Shown: positions 1-5,192 of the stretch, piece by piece
Position numbering within the stretch: the first letter of the stretch is position 1
Layout: the number at the start of each line of letters is the position of its first letter
Source: Victivallales bacterium
Lineage (GTDB): Bacteria > Verrucomicrobiota > Lentisphaeria > Oligosphaerales > Oligosphaeraceae
Length of the DNA: 5,192 nucleotides
Assembly: GCA_017431185.1 (NCBI GenBank)
Contig: JAFRLP010000592.1
Coordinates: 1-5,192 of the forward strand
Direction of reading: 5' to 3'
The notes under the pieces: generated by a model
Database searches by the model: none
What the model saw: only the letters and a program-made list of their open reading frames with translations
Told to the model about the DNA's origin: nothing
Made by a program: the position numbers and the translations under genes

Positions 1-70
1 CCCGCCCGAAAGGGTCTGGAATACTAATCGGAATGGCTATCTATTCAGAGGCTCAGGCCATTCCAATCCG

Positions 71-187
71 CGCGTCCTGAAGGTCTTGCGGGCAAGTTGA
101 GGATTCATGCGTGGTACGCCAAGTTCTGACGGCAAATCCTTTGCTGGACATGGCAAAACAGATAAGGGGGGATAGTAACAAAATACG
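71..187 (+). pseudogene. Scrambled N-terminal remnant of the HipA/HipT-like kinase gene
   Basis: Short HipA-type kinases of this family normally begin with about 60 residues absent from the downstream open frame: a Cys-containing start, an 'FHPxCAxKxFG'-like motif, then 'P.L.....ELAxQ' running into the 'GVQPKLSL' loop. Pieces of this appear here in order but in different frames. Bases 71-97 read RVLKVLRAS and are followed by TGA (98-100). Bases 101-106 read GF, and the next frame (106-126) reads HAWYAKF before TGA (127-129); one lost C near 106 would join them as GFHAWYAKF. Bases 138-164 in the third frame read PLLDMAKQI. The kinase frame resumes at 188. The gap between HAWYAKF and PLLDMAKQI is about 9 codons shorter than I would expect, so a deletion is also likely. 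The family comparison is from memory; the motifs and frames are read directly. Chance resemblance of such short pieces is possible, but their order and spacing argue against it. Confidence 0.55.
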
Positions 188-988
188 GTGTTGAATCGGA
201 TATCCGTTCCAGGGGGCCAGCCGAAGTTGTCGTTGCATCTTGAGCGGGAAAAAACTCGTTCGAACGCCAGACTGACACTGGTCGGCCTGGAGGACGATTA
301 CATTCTCAAACCACAGTCGCCGCAATGGAAAAAACTTTCGGAAGCGGAACATTTCTGCATGCTTCTGGCAAGGCACTGCAAAATCAGGACAGCGGAGTTC
401 GGGCTGGTTCCGCTCAAATCGGGGGAACTTGCCTACATTACTCGGCGTATGGACAGGGAGAATGGGCACTTGCGTCACATGGAGGATTTCTGTCAGATTC
501 TCGACAAGATGACCAGCCAGAAATACAGTGGCTCGATGGAGCAAATCGGCAAGGCATTGCGGAAATATTCCAATGCTGCGGGCTTGGATTCCGTTCGATT
601 GCTGGAACTGACGGTTTTCTGCTTCTTGACTGGCAACTCCGATATGCACTTGAAAAACTTCTCGCTTCTGCGTCTTGAGGATGGTCGCCTCGAATTAAGT
701 CCAGCATACGACCTCGTGCCTATGAAGGTTATCCTGCCTGCTGATACGGAGGAACTTGCTCTGACACTCAACGGCAAGAAGAATCGCCTGAAAAAAGGGG
801 ACTTCGAATGTTTTGGCAACTCATTGAAACTCACGCCGCTGCAAATTACAAAAACAATGAATCGAATCGTCGAGGCGGTGGAGAAAAATCTTGTGCCGAC
901 TCTTTCAGCGTCATTTTTGCCAGAGATGATGAAAACAGATATCCGGACGTTGATTCAGAATCGTCTGTTTCGGCTAATGCATTCCTAG
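188..988 (+). CDS. HipA/HipT-family serine/threonine kinase core (toxin-type), probably 5'-truncated
   Basis: This 266-residue frame is the kinase part of a type II toxin-antitoxin HipA-family toxin, a cytoplasmic protein kinase. Characterised members phosphorylate aminoacyl-tRNA synthetases (HipA: GltX; HipT: TrpS). Visible motifs in order are a Gly-rich loop VPGGQPKLSLHL (residues 7-18), the probable ATP-binding lysine in YILKPQ (K41), the conserved YITRRMDR (83-90), MEDFCQIL (98-105), KYSGSMEQI (112-120), the catalytic loop GNSDMHLKNFSL (149-160; D152, H154, N157), the metal-binding Asp in PAYDL (D175) and the family signature EELALTLNGKK (188-198). All key residues are present. It matches the short HipT-like form, which lacks HipA's N-terminal domain and usually has that domain (HipS) plus HipB encoded upstream; neither is seen here. 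The GTG start is doubtful: no Shine-Dalgarno precedes it, an in-frame TAA lies at 176-178, and family members carry ~60 more residues. The missing part seems to survive as frameshifted debris just upstream. Expression and activity are therefore uncertain. Confidence 0.85.
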   Translation: MLNRISVPGGQPKLSLHLEREKTRSNARLTLVGLEDDYILKPQSPQWKKLSEAEHFCMLLARHCKIRTAEFGLVPLKSGELAYITRRMDRENGHLRHMEDFCQILDKMTSQKYSGSMEQIGKALRKYSNAAGLDSVRLLELTVFCFLTGNSDMHLKNFSLLRLEDGRLELSPAYDLVPMKVILPADTEELALTLNGKKNRLKKGDFECFGNSLKLTPLQITKTMNRIVEAVEKNLVPTLSASFLPEMMKTDIRTLIQNRLFRLMHS

Positions 989-1070
989 AGAATCGTGTCT
1001 GGCCATCCTTTGAAACCACGTTGGCATGGTGATGTCGTCGCGATGTCAATGGCCGATGGGATACTTATTT

Positions 1071-1134
1071 TTGCACAATTTCTTAAATTAATTCACAATA
1101 TCTATATTGAAACCACCAGATTAGAAGGTATAAT
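1071..1134 (+). promoter_or_regulatory. Sigma70-type promoter for the pilin-enzyme operon, with AT-rich upstream element
   Basis: A -35 box TTGAAA (1107-1112) and a perfect -10 box TATAAT (1129-1134) are separated by 16 bases, predicting transcription start near 1141. The ~35 bases before the -35 box are strongly AT-rich, unlike the GC-rich surroundings, and could act as an UP element. A weaker alternative pair, TTGCAC (1071-1076) and CACAAT (1094-1099) with 17-base spacing, lies inside that stretch. The site faces the pilin gene and leaves a leader of roughly 100 bases. Boxes are read directly; activity is inferred. Confidence 0.65.
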
Positions 1135-1230
1135 AACTGAAAAGACGAGCAGTGATTCCCCGTCTCCCAACCAAGATGACCGCCGGAAGATGGAGCGAAG
1201 ACACCGCTTGGCCCTTGCATGACCTAAACA

Positions 1231-1236
1231 AAGGAG
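1231..1236 (+). promoter_or_regulatory. Ribosome binding site of the pseudopilin gene
   Basis: AAGGAG lies 7 bases before the ATG at 1244. This is a strong Shine-Dalgarno match that fixes the start of the pilin frame. Confidence 0.8.
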
Positions 1237-1243
1237 TCAACAA

Positions 1244-2002
1244 ATGACCATCAAAAGACATCTGGTCGGCTCTTCCGAGGGCACATTCTTCACCTTGATT
1301 GAACTTCTGGTCGTGATAGTCATCATCGCCATCCTTGCGTCGATGCTGTTGCCTGCCTTGAGCAAGGCGCGCGACAAGGCCAGGCTCATCTCCTGCACCT
1401 CCAAACTCAGGCAGCTGGGCATGACGGAAATCATGTATGGGGACGACAACCAGGGCTGGATGTGCGTCAACAACAAGCATGCGACCGACGCCAACAACTG
1501 GGGATCGGTGGAGTGCTCCACCCGCTACACGCTGATGATTTGGAAGTTGGCGCGTCTGGGCTACCTGGGTGCGCCTGTGGGCGACACGGAGGATGACGAG
1601 ATAAAGCAGGAGAAACTCCGTTTCGCCTGGTTCAAATGTCCTGCGGACGTCGCCTTCTACACGCCCCGTTCCAAGGACTGGTACATCTCCTACGAATTCG
1701 CAGCCATCCGGCCCTATGGCGGAGCCAAGGTGAACAACACCCTGTGGGGATGCAAGGTGCGCGAAGTATTCGGGCGCGATGACCCCAACTGCGCCATCAT
1801 CTATGACGTCGCCTGGGGGCAGACCGATGGGTTGAGCCTGAGCAAAGCAAGTCTAAAGGCCAACGGCAGAGCCAACCACCCACAGAAAGTCAACGTTCTG
1901 TACATGGGCGGGCATGTGCTGAGCCTTGACGTGAAGACCTCCACTAAAAGCAAGTGGAACAACAATGGGTTCCTGCTCAATCACTTTGACAAGGGGAGAT
2001 AG
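1244..2002 (+). CDS. Type IV pilin-like (pseudopilin) protein with prepilin N-terminal methylation motif
   Basis: The 252-residue product has a short basic leader, then FTLIE at residues 16-20 (Glu at mature position +5, E20) and a hydrophobic helix (about 18-38) ending in [13 protein letters not shown]. This is the class III signal processed by prepilin peptidase and assembled by type II secretion or type IV pilus machinery at the inner membrane. The following [11 protein letters not shown] (49-59), the KCPAD motif (131-135) and a C-terminal H-x9-GG (H212, G222-G223) in place of H-x9-DG match the 'prepilin-type processing-associated H-X9-DG' proteins abundant in Lentisphaerota and Planctomycetota. 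The rest (about 60-250) would be a periplasmic or surface globular domain rich in Trp and Tyr. Oddities: the residue before the predicted cleavage site is Phe15 rather than Gly (nearest Gly is G13), and the DG motif is GG. It has its own promoter and ribosome binding site and ends 4 bases before the large secreted protein, implying co-transcription. The molecular role of this subfamily is not established. Confidence 0.9.
   Translation: MTIKRHLVGSSEGTFFTLIELLVVIVIIAILASMLLPALSKARDKARLISCTSKLRQLGMTEIMYGDDNQGWMCVNNKHATDANNWGSVECSTRYTLMIWKLARLGYLGAPVGDTEDDEIKQEKLRFAWFKCPADVAFYTPRSKDWYISYEFAAIRPYGGAKVNNTLWGCKVREVFGRDDPNCAIIYDVAWGQTDGLSLSKASLKANGRANHPQKVNVLYMGGHVLSLDVKTSTKSKWNNNGFLLNHFDKGR
1991..1997 (+). 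promoter_or_regulatory. Ribosome binding site deciding the start of the large secreted protein
   Basis: AAGGGGA overlaps the end of the pilin gene and lies 9 bases before the ATG at 2007. It favours that ATG over the in-frame ATG at 1965, which lies inside the pilin gene, has no Shine-Dalgarno and would put 14 extra polar residues ahead of the signal peptide. Confidence 0.65.
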
Positions 2003-2006
2003 AGAG

Positions 2007-5000
2007 ATGAGAGGAAAATTCGAACCCTTGTTTTTGCCCTTGCTGCTGGTCGTGCTGGGGGGTGTGATGGCATGGGCGGATGAGAAAAAAACTGACCTGC
2101 TTCCAGGGGATTTCATCTCCGCGCCAGTCGCCAATGACCATTCCAGGGCGGCAAGCCTCCATTTTGCCCAGGCCCTCTCATCCAAAGGGGAGTTTCGCCT
2201 GAAGCCAGGCGAGAAACTGACGCTGACAGTCGCGCCAATGGCCGCTGAAGGCCAGCGGGCGTTGCGCTTCCAGGCACGTGTCAATGGCGACAGCGGATGG
2301 CAGAATCTGCTGAAGGTGTCCATCGCGGGGAAGGCGCTCAAAGGCGGGGTGCTGAACCGTGCCATGGGATTCAGTTCCCGCTCCTGGCAAAACCAGTCCA
2401 TGTTCGCAGGAGAGAGTTACAACGTCTTCTTCACCCGCGACTATGGCATCATTGACAAAGATATTCTGGACAAGGAGCAGCGAAAAGAGTGTACCTGGCT
2501 GGTGCTGGACTGCGGAGATTCCGCCTCAGGCGAACTGGAGTTCCATAACATCGGCGAACAGACGGTGCTTCTGCGCAACATCACGGTTGGAGTTCTGCCA
2601 GCGGAGCCGTCCGCCCCTCTGCCCCAGGCGCTCCAGATGAAACTGGTGGATGCGCAGTTGCTGGCCAAGGAACTCACCCTGGTGCAGGGGGAAGAGGCCG
2701 TACTGCCCTTTGAGGTCAAAGCCCCGCGTCCAGGCCTGTTGCCGGTGATACGCTTCCGAAGCAGGATTTCCTACAAGGAGGTGGAGGGGTGGGGCAACTA
2801 TCTGAACATTCGCCTCAACGGCGAGCCACTGACGGAACAGGACAAATACGCCGAAAGCCGTCTGCTCAACAGAAGCAGCAGTTTCGCATCCTCCAACTGG
2901 CCAAGCCAGGCGCTGGCCGTCGGGAACAATTATCTGGTCTTCTTCACCAACGACTGGGATAAAGTCCACCCGCAATGGGTGGCTGACGAAAACCAACGGC
3001 GGGAAAACACCTGGTTTGTCCTGCGACTGGACGATGCGCTGGCATATAACGCCACCAACAAACTGACCTTCAAAAACGCCATGCAACTGGCCGATTTCCC
3101 ATGGCCAATCCAGGTTGCGCACTTGGAATTCGGCTGGTACAATGCAAGCGCAACGCCAGACCAGCATCAGAAGATGCCTCAGTTCAAGGCTGCTCTGTCT
3201 CGAAAGATTGCCGACGGCAATCTGGAACTCTCCGCCAATGGCGCTGTTCGGCTCTCGCTGGAGGGATGTCCCGCCCTCCTTCTGGAGAGTTCCTTCTCCT
3301 ATCCCCACGCTGGCAAAGAGTGGCATGGCTTCCATGCTGATGACCAGCGAAAATACACCCAGCCCTGGCAGCCGCAAATCAGTCCTGACGGCTTCGCCGT
3401 TCAGTCAGCGGGCAGGGAATACCGTGTCCGCAGGGAAATCCACCTCCGCCTGGACGGCCTGGAATTCCACGACTGCTACGAGAATCTCCAGCAAGCGCCA
3501 GTGGGCATTCTGGTTCGCAATCTGCTGTTCTTCGAAGATGCGCCAAAGGAACTTCGCTTTGGCGGGCTGGAGACCAATCCCCGCTTTGCCGTCTCCAACA
3601 TGAACAGCCCCTCCAATCCGACGGTATTTGCCAGATGGGCGCAAGGCGGTTTGGGTGTGATGCTGGTTGACACCGTGTCACGCATGCAGATGACCTCGGG
3701 CGGCGGCGCTGACTGCATCCATTTCGGGACGGAGAAACTGGCCCTTGACCCATTGGCAAAACGCACTCTGGTCTGGCGTGTCAGATGGCAGAAGGACGGC
3801 GACTACTGGAGTTTCATCAACGCCTGCCGTCGAGATATCGGCGCGAATTACACGATTCTCGGCTACTGCCAGTTTTCGGGGCTCACCTACCAGCGTCCGG
3901 AGCCAGACTGCCGCTTTGTCCCCTGGTTCAGGGAGTCGCTCGGCCCCAAACGCCCCGCATACGTCATCTCCGCTCCCTGGTTCTGCTACTATGACGGTGC
4001 GCTTTACACAGTCGAGAAATGGCTGGAGGTCTATCGCAAGGCGCAGGCCAGCTTCAACCAGGTCAACGACTGGGGCGGAAGACTTCTGCCTGCTTTGGAG
4101 CCCAGCATCCAGCCCATCCCCAAAAAGATCGTCATGACCGATTACCCTGCGCACGCCAACCGCTATCCGACGGATAGCCTGATTGTCCAGGCCAATGGCA
4201 AATACCGTTTCACCAAACAGTGGACGGTTGGACGCCCAGTCATCAATTACCGCAGTTACCTTTTGCGAGGCACCCAGTATTTTCAGAAAATCTTCCAGGG
4301 CATTCAGGAGGCATTGGATGCAGGTGCTGGCGGCATCTACTTTGACATTTTCACGGCCAACTCCTCCACCTATGACCGAATGGACGGTGCCACAGGCGAA
4401 ATTGACCCCAACACCTATGAACTTAAACGGCGTTACGCGCTCTGCGGGATTCTCGAGGAGGAGGCCAAGCGTTTTCTGGTGGAGTACATCCGCTCGCGGG
4501 GAGGCGTAGTTCTCTGCAATGGCTTTCCTGCCTGGGATTCCCTGACCAGCACCCCCATTTTCTCGTTCTACGAATGCAATGACCTGGATTTCGCCACAAT
4601 GTCGCGGGGACATCTGGCTACTCCAGTCGGCCTCTCCCTGGGCTGGGTCAAATCGGAGAAGAAGACGGGACGCGACCTCATCAGGGCGATTCACGGGCGA
4701 CTCTCATACGGTGGATTGTTCTTTCCCTACATCACGGAACTCAATGAAGGCTGGGAGGCCGCCGAAATCCTGAATCTGATGTTCCCCATCACCATTGAGG
4801 AACTCCACGCAGGATGGATACAGGGCAGGGAACGCACCATCGCCGCCGTGCCTCGTGTCTATGCCGTGACTAGCGTGCAGGAACCGTCCGTGGCCATTTT
4901 CTCCGCCGAGGGGACACGGGAGAAGAACGTTCCCCGTCCAATCGCGACTGGATCAGCGCATTGGCAAGTTGATTTCACCACGCTGCCCAGTGGAAGCATT

Positions 5001-5021
5001 GCCGTCATCATCAATCGCTGA
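2007..5021 (+). CDS. Large exported multidomain protein, putative TIM-barrel glycoside hydrolase of unrecognised family
   Basis: This is a 1004-residue exported protein whose family I do not recognise. Residues 1-24 form a Sec signal peptide (basic start, hydrophobic core from about 8 to 20, cleavage AWA|DE), so it acts outside the cytoplasm. Residues ~86-197 and ~247-377 are two related beta-rich modules sharing LNR, a Ser-rich run ending in W, Y-x-VFFT-x-D and TW-x-VL; they resemble carbohydrate-binding or jelly-roll folds. Residues ~395-600 form another beta-rich domain (for example YRVRREIHLRLDGLEFHD, 472-489), recalling the sandwich before the barrel in several glycosidases. Residues ~612-945 look like a beta/alpha barrel with strand-like segments PAYVISAPWF, RPVINYRSY, GGIYFDIF, GGVVLCNGF, IFSFYECND and GGLFFPYI. 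D780 (IYFD), E856 and D859 (YECND) sit where catalytic acids of barrel hydrolases are often found. The end (~946-1004) may be a small C-terminal beta domain. Its gene lies 4 bases after the pseudopilin gene, so both are probably one transcript. Polysaccharide or glycan hydrolysis is an inference; the substrate is unknown. Confidence 0.85.
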   Translation: MRGKFEPLFLPLLLVVLGGVMAWADEKKTDLLPGDFISAPVANDHSRAASLHFAQALSSKGEFRLKPGEKLTLTVAPMAAEGQRALRFQARVNGDSGWQNLLKVSIAGKALKGGVLNRAMGFSSRSWQNQSMFAGESYNVFFTRDYGIIDKDILDKEQRKECTWLVLDCGDSASGELEFHNIGEQTVLLRNITVGVLPAEPSAPLPQALQMKLVDAQLLAKELTLVQGEEAVLPFEVKAPRPGLLPVIRFRSRISYKEVEGWGNYLNIRLNGEPLTEQDKYAESRLLNRSSSFASSNWPSQALAVGNNYLVFFTNDWDKVHPQWVADENQRRENTWFVLRLDDALAYNATNKLTFKNAMQLADFPWPIQVAHLEFGWYNASATPDQHQKMPQFKAALSRKIADGNLELSANGAVRLSLEGCPALLLESSFSYPHAGKEWHGFHADDQRKYTQPWQPQISPDGFAVQSAGREYRVRREIHLRLDGLEFHDCYENLQQAPVGILVRNLLFFEDAPKELRFGGLETNPRFAVSNMNSPSNPTVFARWAQGGLGVMLVDTVSRMQMTSGGGADCIHFGTEKLALDPLAKRTLVWRVRWQKDGDYWSFINACRRDIGANYTILGYCQFSGLTYQRPEPDCRFVPWFRESLGPKRPAYVISAPWFCYYDGALYTVEKWLEVYRKAQASFNQVNDWGGRLLPALEPSIQPIPKKIVMTDYPAHANRYPTDSLIVQANGKYRFTKQWTVGRPVINYRSYLLRGTQYFQKIFQGIQEALDAGAGGIYFDIFTANSSTYDRMDGATGEIDPNTYELKRRYALCGILEEEAKRFLVEYIRSRGGVVLCNGFPAWDSLTSTPIFSFYECNDLDFATMSRGHLATPVGLSLGWVKSEKKTGRDLIRAIHGRLSYGGLFFPYITELNEGWEAAEILNLMFPITIEELHAGWIQGRERTIAAVPRVYAVTSVQEPSVAIFSAEGTREKNVPRPIATGSAHWQVDFTTLPSGSIAVIINR
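2262..3137 (+). repeat. Diverged tandem duplication of a ~115-130-residue module within the secreted protein
   Basis: Two consecutive protein segments align along their whole length: bases 2262-2597 (residues 86-197) and 2745-3137 (residues 247-377). Shared landmarks in the same order are LRFQAR / IRFRSR, GWQNLLKVSIAG / GWGNYLNIRLNG, LNR (116-118 / 287-289), FSSRSW / FASSNW, YNVFFTRD / YLVFFTND, a charged segment ending RKE / RRE, TWLVLD / TWFVLR, and LEFHN / LTFKN. The second unit is slightly longer. Conservation is at protein level only, so the duplication is old. The Trp, Asn and Asp residues held in common suggest a conserved structural core or ligand site. Confidence 0.75.
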
Positions 5022-5087
5022 ATAGCGGCGTCAAGCCGGCATTTTATAGGAGGTTAGGCGAGGAAGGGGCTGGCATCTGCCGCCGCG

Positions 5088-5168
5088 AACTCCAATGCTC
5101 CGAAACTCCACGCGGCGAAAGCAATTCACAGTTGCTTTCGCTACTGGGAGTTCTGGAGTTCGGGAGTT
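5088..5168. repeat. 81-base symmetric imperfect palindrome with 8-base-period arms
   Basis: The core is a perfect 10-bp inverted repeat, GCGAAAGCAA (5115-5124) and TTGCTTTCGC (5132-5141), with a 7-base loop centred on base 5128. Outside it, AACTCC (5088-5093), TGCTCC (5096-5101) and AACTCC (5104-5109) pair with GGAGTT at 5163-5168, 5155-5160 and 5147-5152, all around the same centre. Only the first two bases of the middle left unit fail to pair normally. The units on each side are exactly 8 bases apart, separated by 2-base internal loops. No run of T follows, so it is not a standard intrinsic terminator. It could be a mobile palindromic repeat, a structured 3' end of the operon mRNA, or a protein-binding site. 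Confidence 0.75.
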
Positions 5169-5192
5169 GAGTGTATCCATGGTGGGCGCGCC

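Noticed and set aside
1143..1165. Hairpin AGACG...CGTCT at the predicted 5' end of the operon mRNA, as a possible riboswitch or attenuator
   Set aside because: It is only a 5-bp stem with a 13-base loop, with no alternative pairing or terminator; consistent with chance.
995..1222. 75-codon GTG-start frame in the intergenic region
   Set aside because: It has no ribosome binding site, runs straight through the promoter boxes, and its translation shows no recognisable domain.
1965..2006. In-frame upstream ATG that would extend the large protein by 14 residues
   Set aside because: It lies inside the pilin gene, has no ribosome binding site and places polar residues before a well-formed signal peptide; the ATG at 2007 has AAGGGGA 9 bases upstream.
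2526..3377. 283-codon reverse-strand open frame
   Set aside because: It is a shadow of the duplicated-module region on the opposite strand, with no start signal or recognisable motif.
3678..4694. 338-codon reverse-strand open frame inside the large gene
   Set aside because: It lies wholly within a gene with strong protein-level evidence (signal peptide, internal duplication, barrel-like pattern); long antisense frames are common in GC-rich coding sequence, and its translation shows no known motif.
5026..5047. Possible intrinsic terminator: CGGC, 5-base loop, GCCG, then GCATTTTAT
   Set aside because: The stem has only 4 base pairs and the T-run is short, offset and interrupted; too weak to call.
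5095..5192. Open frame from ATG at 5095 to the window end
   Set aside because: It runs through the palindrome, has no ribosome binding site at suitable distance (AGGAAGGGG lies ~26 bases away) and gives a low-complexity, unrecognisable translation.
5185..5192. GGCGCGCC palindrome at the very end
   Set aside because: An 8-base GC palindrome at the window edge in GC-rich DNA; no context to interpret it.

Overview
The window (5192 bases, about 55% G+C by eye) carries three genes, all on the + strand. In order they are a HipA/HipT-family kinase with a damaged 5' end, a type IV pilin-like (pseudopilin) gene, and a large exported protein that looks like an uncharacterised glycoside-hydrolase-type enzyme. 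The pilin type has an FTLIE N-terminus, a '[13 protein letters not shown]' stretch, a 'KCPAD' motif and a degenerate H-X9-DG tail. Such proteins are highly amplified in Lentisphaerota (Victivallales) and relatives in the Planctomycetota/Verrucomicrobiota group, where they often sit beside secreted carbohydrate-active enzymes. A Lentisphaerota-like bacterium is therefore the best guess; this is inference from protein style, with no rRNA or marker gene in view.

Bases 1-988: a 266-residue open frame encodes the kinase core of a short HipA-type toxin, with ATP-site and catalytic motifs intact. It starts at a GTG with no ribosome binding site, immediately behind a stop codon. The preceding ~115 bases contain recognisable pieces of the missing N-terminal segment, scattered over all three frames. 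The gene is probably a decaying toxin-antitoxin relic. No HipB or HipS partner is visible.

Bases 989-1243: a 255-base intergenic region. It carries an AT-rich stretch, a near-consensus sigma70-type promoter (TTGAAA, 16 bases, TATAAT), a ~100-base leader and a good ribosome binding site.

Bases 1244-5021: a two-gene operon. The pseudopilin stop codon and the enzyme start codon are only 4 bases apart. The second gene encodes a 1004-residue protein with a clear signal peptide, a tandemly duplicated beta-sandwich-like module (residues ~86-197 and ~247-377), a further beta-rich domain and a C-terminal probable TIM barrel. The likely logic is that one promoter makes an exported enzyme together with a minor pilin-like protein that helps secrete, display or anchor it. 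That coupling is inferred from gene order only.

Bases 5022-5192: no gene. The region holds a striking 81-base symmetric imperfect palindrome whose two arms are each built of three units spaced exactly 8 bases apart around a perfect 10-bp hairpin. It may be a mobile palindromic repeat or a 3' RNA structure.
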